A stretch of DNA of 52,804 bases, from assembly GCA_024276675.1 (NCBI GenBank), contig JAJRWT010000047.1:1-52804 (forward strand). Reading direction: 5' to 3'. Both the position numbers and the translations under genes were made by a program. Below the pieces are notes generated by a model, which worked only from the letters and a program-made list of their open reading frames with translations, ran no database searches and was not told the DNA's origin. The DNA comes from Myxococcota bacterium (GTDB lineage Bacteria > Myxococcota_A > UBA796 > JAFGLY01). Shown here one piece after another: positions 27,478 to 37,391 of the stretch; position 1 is the stretch's first letter, and each line of letters starts with the position of its first letter.

Positions 27478-28479
27478 TCACTCGATGACGGCCGCTTCGG
27501 TGGAGTAGGTGTCGTAGGTGGCCCTGATTACGGAACCCGACGGCGGAATGGCGGTGAGCGCGAAGACGATGGTGTTGTCGTCTTCGTAGTACTCCCAGCC
27601 GATATCCACGTCACGTTCGATTTCTTCGTCGTCGACGGTGACCACCAGGGAGTCCGGGTCGGGGTGGGCAGACAGCTCGAAGGTGGTCATGAGTCCCGAG
27701 GCCGTGATCCCCAGTCGCTCGGCCACGTCGGAGAAGTTGTCGGCACAGATACTCTCCACGATGCCGAAGTTGGAATCCGCTGCCTCGGCATATCGGTAGC
27801 CGGGAGCCGCGTCCACGCCGTCGCCGGCGCAGCCTTCCGGCACGTTGCCCACAACGGCCGAGATCTTCAGCGCGTCTCGTGAGTGGTAGAGCTTCACGTT
27901 GCGGTAGGAGTTGATGTAGTCGTACACGGAGCCGGGGGAGTAGTCGTCTTCGTCGGCCACGAAGATCACTGAAAGATCAGCACTCTCGCGAATGAAACCG
28001 GCGTTTTCATCGCTTGCCAGGGGTTCTGTGAGCGCCATGAGCCCCGCGAGAAGGCCCTTTTCCATTCCATCACCGTCACTCCCCACCGAAACGGCGCGAG
28101 CGAAGTCGTCTTCGGCGGATTCGTCGTCGATCGATATGTAGCCGCCGTTGAGAACCCCCGCCGTGGTGGAATCGCTCACGTCGGTGGAGACCACGCCGAT
28201 GTGGTAGTCCACCTGGCCTCCGGTGAAATACTGGATGAAGGTCTGGAAGGTTTCGCCCAGTTTCTGCTGTTCCTCGGTCATGGACGGGGAGTTGTCGACC
28301 ACCAGGAGGATGTCCACGGAGGCGGCCACATCCTGGTAGAAGACGTCCACATGCCCCTGGCTGATGACCTGGTAGTCGGAACATCCCAGTCCAGCCATCA
28401 ACGGGGCAAGCATCGAGAGGGGCCGGGCCAGGGCCAGCAACCTGTGCATGGCTCCACGCTCTTTCTTGAATGGGGTCAT
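27478..28479 (-). CDS. VWA-type lipoprotein
   Basis: The 333-aa product has a lipoprotein-type signal peptide (lipobox AGLGC, Cys33) and a von Willebrand A-like domain with the metal-ion-dependent adhesion motif Asp62-Asn-Ser64-Pro-Ser66 in VDILLVVDNSPSM. Later blocks IGVVSTDVSD and LSVIFVADEDDYS fit the same Rossmann-like fold. The C-terminal 80 residues are beta-rich and acidic. The upstream ATG (28479) was chosen because AAGGA precedes it at suitable distance; ATG 28449 has GGAG too close. It follows the IgGFc-binding-type gene by 26 bases on the same strand, so the two are probably co-transcribed surface proteins. Confidence 0.78.
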   Translation of the reverse strand: MTPFKKERGAMHRLLALARPLSMLAPLMAGLGCSDYQVISQGHVDVFYQDVAASVDILLVVDNSPSMTEEQQKLGETFQTFIQYFTGGQVDYHIGVVSTDVSDSTTAGVLNGGYISIDDESAEDDFARAVSVGSDGDGMEKGLLAGLMALTEPLASDENAGFIRESADLSVIFVADEDDYSPGSVYDYINSYRNVKLYHSRDALKISAVVGNVPEGCAGDGVDAAPGYRYAEAADSNFGIVESICADNFSDVAERLGITASGLMTTFELSAHPDPDSLVVTVDDEEIERDVDIGWEYYEDDNTIVFALTAIPPSGSVIRATYDTYSTEAAVIE

Positions 28480-28505
28480 GATGGGAGTCCTTTTGTTGGT
28501 GGGGG

Positions 28506-30419
28506 CTACTCCAGCACCGCGGTGTTGATGGGCTGGAGGTTGAGACCGCCAGCATAGCCGTAGGACACGTACTGGTCATAGCCATAGACCATGATGCCGA
28601 ATGGCCCGTCACCGTCCACATGGTAGACGCCCACCGAGAGATCCACCCAGGCCCGGGAGTATTCACCGTCGCCCACGGCTTCGAACTCGGACTGTGAGAT
28701 GGGTGAACCGTTCATGGAGACCACGGTGCCGGTCTTGCAGAAGATGGAGGCGAAGTTGTTGGCGTAGGCTTCGGGAACCAGGATGATGTACTGGTCACGG
28801 TACTGTTCCGTGGGAGGGATGAGCATGAAGGCGGGATCGCCGATCCCGGTCTGGAGGACGCTGGTGGCGATGTCGTCCTCGCCCACCAGGAACTGCCCCA
28901 GGAGGAAGGGCTTGTCGGAGTATGCCACGAAGTCCTCGTTGGAGCCGATCTCGATCATCTCACCGGCCTGCAGGACCAGGGGCGTACCCGCCAGTACCGG
29001 GTCGGTCACGATGACGGTGTTGTCTTCGGCGGCCAGGAACTGCCAGTAGTCGTCTTCGATTCCGTTGTAGCCCAACAGCTTGCGGCGAGGGTAGGTCTTT
29101 GGCGCCACCATGTGGGTACCCCAGCTCTGTAGCGGGAATATCTGCTCCTCCAGGTGGTCGCAGGCCCAGACGTCGTCGGGGATGAAGGAGCAGGGGCTGC
29201 CGCCGAAGACCGCGACGGGCTTGTCGGCGGAGACCCAGGTACCGGTGGGATCCTGCTGGTCCACCTTGGTTTCCAGGTTGACGAGATCAAACTGCTCCAA
29301 CTGGAAGGTGTGGGAGTCACCGGCGTTCAGCGAAGGGACCCCGCTGCCCGACTTGACGTTGAATGTTGGCTGGATGGTGACGTTGGTCACCCCCGGCTCA
29401 ACGGCCACCACGGTCATGGAACCCAGGAAGTCGTAGGTGGTGAACAGCTCCTGGTAGCGGTTGTGGTGCCTGGCCATGACGTAGTACTCCTGGCCCAGGC
29501 TGACCGTGGGAAGCAGCAGCGAGGCATCGTTGGAGTATGGCTGACTGGTGTTGTCCAGGGGGTTGAACTGGTAGGCCGTGATGGGAACCGTTGAACTCAG
29601 GCGAAGAGCCTTGGCGGAGAGTTCGCTGTCCAGGACCGAGTAGGTGGACTGGCGGATCTCCAGGATGTCGAGCTGCCCGGCAGGTATGGTGGCCTGGGCA
29701 ACGACCCCCGTGGCGGAGCTGAGCGTGACGTTGGCCGACAGGGAGTCGTTGGTGTTGGAGACCACCACGGCGTAGGTCATGTCCACTTCGTTGTGCAGGT
29801 CCACGGCGAAGTACTCGCAGCCGATGTAGGACTGGGAGAGTTCGGACTGGCTGCAGAGGTCCATGCATTCACCGTTGAAGCAGGACACGCCGGTCGTGCC
29901 GTACTCGCAGGTGGTCAGGACTTCCCAGGCGGAGCCGTCGTCGCTGCATTGTTCGACGGTCTCGGAATCGGCGCAGCGGGTATCGCCGGGAGTGCAGGAC
30001 TGGGAAGCGGCGCATTCGCCGTCGACGCAGACCGTGCCCGATTCGCAGGGGGTTTCTTCCTTGGATTGGCCATCGTCCAGGCACAGGGCGGCGGTCTGGC
30101 TGTCCAGGCAGAATATTTCGCCCGGCTCGCAAGGCTCCACCACACACTCGCCATCGGAGCAGATTTCGCCTATCTCGCAGTACTCCCGGTTCCAGATGGT
30201 GCCGTCGCTGGCGCAAGTTTCTATGATCTCCCAGTCGTAGCATCGCTGGGCATCGGGTTGACAGAACTGGACCCCGCCCCCGCAGCCAGATAGCATTGCA
30301 GCCATGAGCCCCAGGGGAAAGGCGGCCATCGCGAAGAGCGCCTTGCCGAGTGGGCGCCCCGAGGCCCCCGTTGCGAGGTGGTCGTTCTTGTGCGAACCCT
30401 TGCTGGCGATGGGTGGCAT
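28506..30419 (-). CDS. IgGFc-binding-type surface lipoprotein with N-terminal Cys-rich repeats
   Basis: The 637-aa product has a signal peptide with lipobox MLSGC (Cys46) and four short Cys-rich repeats (about residues 50-195) of the type C-x-PGD-x-RCADSETVEQCSDDG. A domain like the IgGFc-binding protein N-terminal domain fills the rest: YAVVVSNTND, PAGQLDILEI, SSTVPITAYQFNPLDN, SNDASLLLPT, YYVMARHH and ADKPVAVFGGS. Such proteins are frequent in Myxococcota and are thought to act in adhesion or surface structure; binding of immunoglobulin is not implied. AGGAGGA precedes the ATG. It is the first gene of a short minus-strand operon with the VWA protein. Confidence 0.8.
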   Translation of the reverse strand: MPPIASKGSHKNDHLATGASGRPLGKALFAMAAFPLGLMAAMLSGCGGGVQFCQPDAQRCYDWEIIETCASDGTIWNREYCEIGEICSDGECVVEPCEPGEIFCLDSQTAALCLDDGQSKEETPCESGTVCVDGECAASQSCTPGDTRCADSETVEQCSDDGSAWEVLTTCEYGTTGVSCFNGECMDLCSQSELSQSYIGCEYFAVDLHNEVDMTYAVVVSNTNDSLSANVTLSSATGVVAQATIPAGQLDILEIRQSTYSVLDSELSAKALRLSSTVPITAYQFNPLDNTSQPYSNDASLLLPTVSLGQEYYVMARHHNRYQELFTTYDFLGSMTVVAVEPGVTNVTIQPTFNVKSGSGVPSLNAGDSHTFQLEQFDLVNLETKVDQQDPTGTWVSADKPVAVFGGSPCSFIPDDVWACDHLEEQIFPLQSWGTHMVAPKTYPRRKLLGYNGIEDDYWQFLAAEDNTVIVTDPVLAGTPLVLQAGEMIEIGSNEDFVAYSDKPFLLGQFLVGEDDIATSVLQTGIGDPAFMLIPPTEQYRDQYIILVPEAYANNFASIFCKTGTVVSMNGSPISQSEFEAVGDGEYSRAWVDLSVGVYHVDGDGPFGIMVYGYDQYVSYGYAGGLNLQPINTAVLE

Positions 30420-30607
30420 TGGGCAGTCCTCCTGCTTCGTGGAGCCGACCGGCCAGGGACGCTGTACCTCGAAGCGATGTACCGGGTGGCGGCGAGGCGG
30501 CTGAAACCGGGTTGTTTACGGTTGACAGCCGTTGCCCCATGATAACTGTGTTCCTTCGACACAGCCACAGTGTCGATGGTGGGTGGGAAGCCAGCCCCCG
30601 ACGCCCA

Positions 30608-32434
30608 TCAAAGCGCCCAGCCCATAAATGCTCCGGAGACGACGGTCGCCGGGCCCAGGCGATGTTCCAGTGATTGAACCCATTTCTCGGGCGAGAGTGC
30701 TCGCTTCCTGTCGAGAACCATCGCCGTAAAACCGAGTTCTTCCATCTGTCTACCCACATCCCCCACCTGGTTCCAGGGCTTGTCGCCATCGGACACCGGC
30801 TCCCAGTTCGTGGGGATGGCCGCTCTTCCATGTGGCCGGATCCCGGGCTCCGTGCTCTGCAGGCCGGCGAGCCACGGCAGCTTGAAGAGGACTGCGTCGG
30901 GACCGACGTCGTTTTCGGAGATGGGACGACGGTGTGAGAGCTGCCAGAGACAGTAGGCATATGCCGGTGATGCCCTGCTCTCGCGGTGGGAGTTGTCCAG
31001 CGGCAGTTGGAGCACGGGGCCATGGGGCAGCTCTTCCAGCACGGCCAGCAGTCCATCCGGCGGCTCCAGGGAGAAAACAGGAGGCTGCCGGGCGAACCTG
31101 GCCGGCAGCAGGGTCTCCCAGCAGAGAAGCATGAGCAGCAGCCCATGCAGAAGCAGGCCCATAGGACCGGGGATAGCCAAGCGGCGGAGGATCCGGGAGA
31201 GTACCACCGAGCCGAAGGCGCCCAGCATCGCCAGGTGCAAGCTGGCGAAGACCGCGAACTTGCCCCAGTCGGAGACCATTCTTGCGAATGGCAGGATCCA
31301 GCAGATCCAGTAGGGCGGCAGTGAGACAGCACGACCGGACAACTGTATGAGCCTGCCGTCCAGATAGGCGAAGGGGCCGGGCAACATGCTGGCCGTCAGC
31401 AACAGCAGCAAGAGCAGCGGCAGGGTCTTCCTGGGAAAACCGCATACACCCACCAGGGCCAGGCCCGACAACAACAGCCCGGGCCATGCTCGGTGCGGCT
31501 CCTGGGGCGATGTGTCCCCTGCCCCTCCGACCCCCGCGCTCCGAGCCAGCGCTCCGCGGCTTTCCAATGGCAGGAGATCCCGAAGATCCAACCCCCGCCG
31601 CAGGTCGCTGGGGCGCAACTCTGCCACGGGAACGGGCAGATCCGGCCGAGCCTGGAGCAGGTGCTCCCGGTCGCCGTAGATGCTGGCGATGTTGGGAACC
31701 GAGAGCACAGCGGCTATGCTCCACACCAGCAAGGTGGAACGAAAACCCCGCAATCTCCCGTCCGAAGGGGGCCGGGCCAGCAAGCTGGCCAGCCCCCACA
31801 TGAAAGCGCACATGGCGCCCATGAGTGCCATGTAGGCTCCCGACAGGGCCAGGGCAGCGAGGGTCGACGATGCCCAGGGGATTCTCTTCCTCTGCCCCGA
31901 CAACACCTGGTCCATGGCCTCGTAGTGCAGGGCCAGCCATCCTATCGGCATGAGTTCCGTGAAACCGAAGCTGAACAGCGACAGCAACGACGCGCTCATC
32001 ACCAGGCCCACCGAAGCCACGAGCCCCCCCATGGATGAGCCGCTGAAGTGCTTTCCCGCCCGGTAGCCACCAACGATGGCCAGGAGCAGGTTGGCGGCCA
32101 CCACTCCCTTGTAGCCAAGGGCAGCACCCGCAGCCCCTCCCCCGGCGGCCCGGTACAGGGGCGCGAACCAGAGCAGGTTCACCGGGTCCATGAGGTGCTG
32201 CGAGACGCCGTCTGGAAAGTTGACGGCCATGGTCTGGAAGTGGAAGGGCCCGGTGCTCCCCAGGCTCTCGGTGGCCATGGCCAGGGTCCAGAGATGATTG
32301 GGCGCCTCGCTCCAACCCGCCCCGGGCGCCAGGCTGATTGGTGCCCAGAGCGAAGCACCGCAGACCAGGTACATGGCTGTCGCCCAGGTGGCGAACAACG
32401 TGGCGACCAGCAGCCATGTCCCGGATCTGTTCAT
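30608..32434 (-). CDS. polytopic membrane protein (possible GT-C-type glycosyltransferase)
   Basis: The product of about 608 aa has some ten or more hydrophobic segments from residue 8 to about 450, then a soluble C-terminal part of about 150 residues. The pattern of a first transmembrane helix followed by a periplasmic loop with FQTMAVNFPDGVSQHLMDPVNLLW resembles GT-C-fold glycosyltransferases and YfhO-like proteins, but no diagnostic catalytic motif could be confirmed. The start at 32434 was chosen because it gives a clean N-terminal membrane helix; the frame upstream is Arg/Pro-rich. It follows the alpha/beta-hydrolase lipoprotein by 72 bases on the same strand. Confidence 0.6.
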   Translation of the reverse strand: MNRSGTWLLVATLFATWATAMYLVCGASLWAPISLAPGAGWSEAPNHLWTLAMATESLGSTGPFHFQTMAVNFPDGVSQHLMDPVNLLWFAPLYRAAGGGAAGAALGYKGVVAANLLLAIVGGYRAGKHFSGSSMGGLVASVGLVMSASLLSLFSFGFTELMPIGWLALHYEAMDQVLSGQRKRIPWASSTLAALALSGAYMALMGAMCAFMWGLASLLARPPSDGRLRGFRSTLLVWSIAAVLSVPNIASIYGDREHLLQARPDLPVPVAELRPSDLRRGLDLRDLLPLESRGALARSAGVGGAGDTSPQEPHRAWPGLLLSGLALVGVCGFPRKTLPLLLLLLLTASMLPGPFAYLDGRLIQLSGRAVSLPPYWICWILPFARMVSDWGKFAVFASLHLAMLGAFGSVVLSRILRRLAIPGPMGLLLHGLLLMLLCWETLLPARFARQPPVFSLEPPDGLLAVLEELPHGPVLQLPLDNSHRESRASPAYAYCLWQLSHRRPISENDVGPDAVLFKLPWLAGLQSTEPGIRPHGRAAIPTNWEPVSDGDKPWNQVGDVGRQMEELGFTAMVLDRKRALSPEKWVQSLEHRLGPATVVSGAFMGWAL

Positions 32435-32506
32435 GCCGGGAAGTATGCCACAGGGCGGGCGAGTCGGGATCCGTGCCTCCCCACGAGGCCGACGTGGCAC
32501 GGAATA

Positions 32507-33802
32507 TCAATAGCTCAGTTCCACCAGCTCGGTGATGGCCACGGCCACCAACGTGGCGGAGGAGACCCCCAGGTCGGTCTCCTCGGGCAGCATGGATATG
32601 GCGGGATCGCCCGGCCGGCTCACGGAGTTGGGAGCGTTCTCCGCGTAGTCCAGGTCGCCTGGCAGACAGGCAGCCAGGTAATCGGCGCCGGGGTTGACCC
32701 GCACCCAGGGGGCTCCTGATTCCTGCGCTGCCCAGGCGAACCCGGTGACGTGGGCGTGGTCGGTCACTCCCGAGACGTGGTCCACCTCGGTACCCATCAC
32801 CAGGAGGGGCAGGTCCGGAAAACGGGCGAACACATCCCCAGGCAGCAGGGATCCGTCCCGGGTGGACCAGAAGTCCCGGCTGTCCGCGGTGGACATGGCG
32901 GGCCCGGCGTCCATGGCGCGGTTCTCGATTTCAGTCGAAAGTCTGGGTGAATAGGCGATCTGCTGGCTGCTGTCCACCTGGACGCCGTAGAACGGGAAAT
33001 CGCCCTCGCCGTAGTAGCCATCGTGGTCCAGGTCCAGAAAAACCACACCCTGCCGGTCACCCTGTTCCCACCATGCATCGGAATCCCAGGCGAGATCACT
33101 GTAGTCCACGTCGCAGACCAGCCCTGACTCCTGGTCCCAGGAACAACAGCCATCCTGGTACACCGGCAGCGGCTCCTGCTCGGTGCCCAGCTCCATGGAC
33201 ACGAACTGGGCCGAGATGGGCGATTCAAAGGCGCTGAGCCCGGAGATTTCGGGCAGCGCCAGCTCGGCATCCGCCATGGTGGCCAACGCCAGGTTCACAC
33301 CGTTTGACTGCCCGTGGACCAGGGGGGGCAGATCCAGGAGATCCACGGGCACCAGCTCCGAGAGAAAAACACCGTCTTCGTCGGCAAGCTCACCGGCCGC
33401 GTAGCGCAGGGCCTGGGCCAGGGCAAGGCGGGAGCTTTCACCGCGCTGGTCGTCGGTTCCTGGAGTAGAGTATTCTCCGTTGCCGCCGGGCAGGTTCAGG
33501 TACACCTGCACCAGCCCGGCAAACCTGTCCACCAGGAAACGTTCCACGGGCACGACGTCGGTGTAGAGACCTCCGTGAACGACCACCACGACTGGAGCGC
33601 CATCGGGCAGCATGGGCTCTTCCAGGGGGAAGAGGACTTCAAGGTAGATGCCGTCGGGTACATCCGTGGTTACCAACCTGACTATCTGGCTGTCTGATTC
33701 CATGTGGAAGGCAGGCAGCTCGTCCGTGGACCCGCCACAGCCAATGGCACCTGCCACCAGGACGGCAAGGCCGGAACCCTTCGCTCGCGCAAGACACGGC
33801 AC
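32507..33802 (-). CDS. alpha/beta-hydrolase-fold lipoprotein
   Basis: Starting from GTG 33802, which has AGGT 6 bases upstream, the product is 431 aa with a lipoprotein signal peptide (LAVLVAGAIGC, Cys22). The hydrolase core shows VVVVVHGGLYTD (oxyanion region) at about residue 71 and nucleophile Ser166 in HGQSNGVNL. A calcium-binding-like DLDHDGYYGEGDF loop lies in the middle, and VMGTEVDHVSG and TDHAHVTGF may supply the acid and the His. It is probably an envelope esterase or peptidase. In-frame upstream ATGs would place the signal peptide internally and overlap the divergent gene. Confidence 0.68.
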   Translation of the reverse strand: MPCLARAKGSGLAVLVAGAIGCGGSTDELPAFHMESDSQIVRLVTTDVPDGIYLEVLFPLEEPMLPDGAPVVVVVHGGLYTDVVPVERFLVDRFAGLVQVYLNLPGGNGEYSTPGTDDQRGESSRLALAQALRYAAGELADEDGVFLSELVPVDLLDLPPLVHGQSNGVNLALATMADAELALPEISGLSAFESPISAQFVSMELGTEQEPLPVYQDGCCSWDQESGLVCDVDYSDLAWDSDAWWEQGDRQGVVFLDLDHDGYYGEGDFPFYGVQVDSSQQIAYSPRLSTEIENRAMDAGPAMSTADSRDFWSTRDGSLLPGDVFARFPDLPLLVMGTEVDHVSGVTDHAHVTGFAWAAQESGAPWVRVNPGADYLAACLPGDLDYAENAPNSVSRPGDPAISMLPEETDLGVSSATLVAVAITELVELSY

Positions 33803-33879
33803 TGTTGGACCTCGCTTCTTCTGGCGGAAGAGTAGCACGAGCCCCCTCCACTGGACACATGTATGAACCCCCCGGACCA

Positions 33880-34824
33880 ATGGAAGAGCAAACAGTGGAC
33901 ATTCCATCTCCATCCACGATACTTCTGGCGAGCGTACTGGCCATGGCACCGCCAGCCTGCAACGGCAGTCCGGATTCCCCCCCCAGGCCGCTGCCGCAGC
34001 CCACGGAGCACGGCACAGTCTCCAGGGATGCCCATCCCGCCAGGCTCCTGCTGTTGCAGCAACCGCCCTCCACCGGGGAACCCGCGGCGCTGGCCGTCTG
34101 GCGCGCCGGCCAGTGGTTGAATGACTTTCCCCTGGAGCAGCTTCGTTTCGACGCCGCCATCGGCCTGTACGCCATCCGCAGGATGGTGGACAGCCCGGCC
34201 CTGGAAGGCGCCTGGAACAAGGCCAGGGAAAAGGCCCGGGAGGACGACGACAACCCCATGCGGCGATTCTGGGACCAATCCGCTCAGGCCCCCATCCAGG
34301 CCATCCTGGGATGGACTGCCCCCAGGGCCGCTCCCGACAGCCGCAGGGTCAACGTCAACCGGGTGGTGGGCGAGGCGCTGTTCTGCGACCGCTACGGATT
34401 CAGGGAGCAGAGCTGGGACTACCTCACCGGCCCCATGAGGGACCAGGGCGGCTACCACAGCACGCACGCACTCTGGGCCCTGGACCTGCTGCAGGCCCGG
34501 GGCTGCCGGGAAGGGTCTGCACTGACCATGGCCGGCCAGGATATCTCCACCGAGATCCTTGCTGTCCTTTAACGTTCATCGCCCCTCCGTAACGCCAGCG
34601 ACGTGGACCTCTACGCGGAACGGCTGCTCATGCTCCTGATGACCCGCGCCTGGCTCCCCGACCCACTGCCGGGAGGGGGGCAGCCCTTCGTCCAGACTCT
34701 CCTGGCCAGCCAGCAGAACGACGGCTCGTGGAGCCTGGAGGCCCCCAGCCCCTACCACGGATACCACGCAACCATGCTCTCCACCTGGGCCCTGGCCACC
34801 TGGCTGTCATCACAGCCGCGATGA
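33880..34824 (+). pseudogene. lipoprotein-like gene of unknown function interrupted by an in-frame TAA
   Basis: One frame runs from ATG 33880 to the TGA at 34822-34824, broken only by TAA at 34570-34572. The N-terminus has a hydrophobic stretch and a possible lipobox near Cys27. Before the stop is DQGGYHSTHALWALDLL, and after it DGSWSLEAPSPYHGYHATMLS followed by TWALATWL. These look like two related helical repeats of the alpha/alpha-toroid type seen in prenyltransferase and terpene-cyclase-like proteins, which argues that both parts belong to one gene of about 314 codons. The start is uncertain (ATGs at 33859 and 33880; frame open from 33805). A point mutation, sequencing error or readthrough could explain the stop. 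Confidence 0.55.
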
Positions 34825-34979
34825 ACCGTCCCCCCCGCTTCCCCGCTCCCCGGGAGCCTTCAAGGAAGATCAGCAGCCGCCAGAACCTGTCGACGAACGT
34901 TGAAGGAGTCATCCTGGAGCCTCCAACAACCAGCTCCGGCCTCCGGCGCCAACCATCCACCCCTCCGGTGTTCATACCC

Positions 34980-35690
34980 ATGATACCAACAAACAAACGC
35001 GCTCTCTCATGTTCCGTGCTGCTCCTGTGGCTGGCGAGGACGGCCAACGCCGACCAGGCCATCCCCGTCATGGGTGACCCCTGGCCCATACTACTCTCCG
35101 GCTATGAGATCCCTCCGCAGGATCCCTCCTGGATCACCGACTACTCGCGCTTCCACGGCTGCCGCATCCGGGTCACGGTAACGGCCGAATCCCAGGTTTC
35201 CACGCAAGTACTGGAATGTCCCGAAACCATGGCCCAGGCCTGTGGAGCTGCCCTGGAAAACTGGCGGCTGGCTCCCGCCGACGCCCAGTCCACGGGTTCC
35301 AGCAGCTTCGTGGTGAACTGGGTGGCCCGCTACGAACAGAGCCTGGGCCTCATGACCCTGCACGCCGAGCTGGACCCGGGCCACGACGCCGCCTTCGCCG
35401 GGCTGTCGGGGCCTCCGGGCATACAGCTCGTCCACCACGCCGAGCCTACGAAGAAGAAGCTCCCCAAAATTCCTCGCAAGGCAAGATCCATGGGCATCCA
35501 GGAGGCCACCTGCGCGGCCACTTTCGACGTGGATCCCCGGGGGAAGCCCTCCGGGGTGGAAATCTCCGACTGCCCGCGGGCGCTGGTGGAGGCCGCCACG
35601 GGAGCAGCCATGAGATGGCGCTTCAGCCCCATGGTCATAGATGGCATGACCGCCGTGGACAGGGTCACCGAGGCCATCGTTTTTCGATGA
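34980..35690 (+). CDS. exported protein with TonB-C-like domain
   Basis: The product is about 236 aa. ATG 34980 gives a short signal peptide (SCSVLLLWLARTANA, cleavage expected after residue 24); the frame upstream to 34728 overlaps the previous gene and is poor in protein character. The C-terminal segment CAATFDVDPRGKPSGVEISDCPRALVEAATGAAMRWRFSPMVIDG matches the TonB C-terminal fold, and an earlier block (CRIRVTVTAESQVSTQVLECPETMAQACGAALENWRLAP) looks like a second, more diverged copy. There is no N-terminal membrane anchor with a proline-rich spacer, so it is probably a periplasmic TonB-like protein, not a classical energy transducer. Confidence 0.7.
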   Translation: MIPTNKRALSCSVLLLWLARTANADQAIPVMGDPWPILLSGYEIPPQDPSWITDYSRFHGCRIRVTVTAESQVSTQVLECPETMAQACGAALENWRLAPADAQSTGSSSFVVNWVARYEQSLGLMTLHAELDPGHDAAFAGLSGPPGIQLVHHAEPTKKKLPKIPRKARSMGIQEATCAATFDVDPRGKPSGVEISDCPRALVEAATGAAMRWRFSPMVIDGMTAVDRVTEAIVFR

Positions 35691-35736
35691 ACACACCCTC
35701 CGCCCAGGTGGTGGACCGCCGTCAAAAAGTCCGCCT

Positions 35737-37152
35737 TCAGTCCTGCCTGCCGAGCTGCTCCACCCAGCTCGTGTAGCCGAAGGCGTTGGTGATGGGCAGG
35801 TTGATGCGGCGCACGAGCTGGCCGTCGGGGGAGATCTCGTCCATCTGGCCGCTGACGGCAAAGGTGGCCAGCACGTTCCCGTTGGGAAGTTGGATGGCCG
35901 AGCCCAGGCAGTAGGAGTAGAGCGATGGTTCCGGTCGATAGCTCCATTCCAGGTCCACCTCTGCGGTGCTCTCGTCGAAACCGTAGCGAAGCACCTGGGA
36001 CCAGCCACGGTCGAAGGAACCGTTGTCCATGATGAGTATGGCGTCGTCAAGGACCTGGAAGCCGTGCTGCCGCTCCCAGAACGCGGTGCCGCCCTGGGCG
36101 TCGGTGAAGTCGCTCAGGGCACCGCCCATGATCCAGTCCAGGCTCCCCGTGGGCCGGTCGATCTTGAATATCGCCTCAAAACCCATGAACGACACGTAGT
36201 ACTTGTCTTCGCCTTCGCCGTAGCTGATGTAGTTGCCGTGGGACCATCCCTCGCCGGTGAGGGCGGCGCTCTCGTAATCGGGGGAGACGTCGTCCCAGAC
36301 CGAGTAGATCTCTTCTTTGTCGTCGCCGTTGATGACCTCCACCACGACGTCACCCACGAGTTCGCCCTGCTGGGTGTCCATGGATTCGTATTGAATGTAG
36401 CCCACGGTCCCATCGGGCAGCTCCACGAAGTCGTGGTGCCCCCCGGGCAGGGACAGGGCCACCTTCCTGGTGCCGGCCATGTTGATTCGCTTCAACTGCT
36501 GGTAGGGACCATTGCTGGCGTTGTCGGTCCACAGGTAGACGTGCTGGCCATCCTGGGACAGGCGCGCCCGGACCACGGGGAAGAACTCTCCGTCGGGGAT
36601 GTACCACCACACGTAGTCCATGTCGGAATCCAGGATCACGGCGGCGGGAGGCCCGCTGAAGATGGAGGTCACGAGAAAGCCGTCGCTCAACAGGTCGGGG
36701 TCGTAGGTTTCCGTGACGAGTGTGGGCAGGGCCACATCCACGGAACCGGTGGTGACGAGCATGTCGTCGCTTTCCATCGTTGAGCCGTCGGAGCGGGCCA
36801 CGACGCGATAGTGGTACTGGCTGTCGGGCTTCAGACCCACCAGCACCGCCTCGTATGGAGTGCCGGAGGAGAGATCCATCGAAAACACCCTGTCATACGA
36901 TCTGGTGCTTCCCAACTCCACCCAGGCCTCGTCCACGTCTTCTTGAAGGGGGGTCCAGTCAACCAGAACGACCGTTGGCACCCTGGCGCTCAGGCTGGTG
37001 AAGACCTCGAACCCCGAAGGTTGGCACGAGCTGGCCAATGCCATGATCCACAGCCAGCGACCCGGCGGGAGAGAGCGCCAGGGCTGGCGTGGCATTGCCG
37101 GGCAGCAGGCGAAAAGGCCATGCATGGCTCTTGTGATTCTCATGGAGCGCAT
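35737..37152 (-). CDS. arylsulfotransferase (ASST)-family lipoprotein
   Basis: The 471-aa product starts at ATG 37152, preceded by GGGAGAAGG. A hydrophobic segment ends in a possible lipobox (ALASSC, Cys43). An Fn3-like N-terminal part (VPTVVLVDWTPLQEDVDEAWVELG, YHYRVVARSDG) is followed by a beta-propeller with ASST-type blocks: DSDMDYVWWYIPDG, HHDFVELPDGTVGYI, SHGNYISYGEGEDKYYVSF and ERQHGFQVLDDAILIMDNG. The conserved His residues in HHDF, SHGN and RQHGF match those of the family. Arylsulfotransferases move sulfate between phenols, but many distant members have unknown roles. It is convergent with the TonB-like gene and divergent from the MopE/FG-GAP lipoproteins. Confidence 0.8.
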   Translation of the reverse strand: MRSMRITRAMHGLFACCPAMPRQPWRSLPPGRWLWIMALASSCQPSGFEVFTSLSARVPTVVLVDWTPLQEDVDEAWVELGSTRSYDRVFSMDLSSGTPYEAVLVGLKPDSQYHYRVVARSDGSTMESDDMLVTTGSVDVALPTLVTETYDPDLLSDGFLVTSIFSGPPAAVILDSDMDYVWWYIPDGEFFPVVRARLSQDGQHVYLWTDNASNGPYQQLKRINMAGTRKVALSLPGGHHDFVELPDGTVGYIQYESMDTQQGELVGDVVVEVINGDDKEEIYSVWDDVSPDYESAALTGEGWSHGNYISYGEGEDKYYVSFMGFEAIFKIDRPTGSLDWIMGGALSDFTDAQGGTAFWERQHGFQVLDDAILIMDNGSFDRGWSQVLRYGFDESTAEVDLEWSYRPEPSLYSYCLGSAIQLPNGNVLATFAVSGQMDEISPDGQLVRRINLPITNAFGYTSWVEQLGRQD

Positions 37153-37391
37153 CTTACCTTCTCCCGGTACAACCGTCCCGGTATCTTCAGTTGAATCCGT
37201 TGGGCGGACAGCACGGACTTGATCCCTGGCCGTCAGGCCGATACCGTCCATCCAGGTACTTCGCGCCGGGTCCGCCACCGGCATGTTGCATGCCACGGCG
37301 CGCCCATTCCAAACACTCCAGCACGCGGAAAACTGCCCCCAGGGGCTCCAGGGCCCTGGCTACCCAGGGGACCGCCGGGAGAGAGCGTACC

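Noticed and set aside
30522..30541. TTGACA promoter-like box on the plus strand
   Set aside because: No good -10 follows at 16-18 bases and no plus-strand gene lies downstream.
29869..31332. Minus-strand open frame of 487 codons
   Set aside because: It is in another frame of the IgGFc-binding-type and membrane protein genes and consists of Arg/Ser/Pro-rich low-complexity sequence.
36780..36795. GAGCCGTCGG match to the element end
   Set aside because: It lies inside a conserved stretch of the arylsulfotransferase-family gene, lacks the GAAAG part and has no partner end, so it is a chance match.
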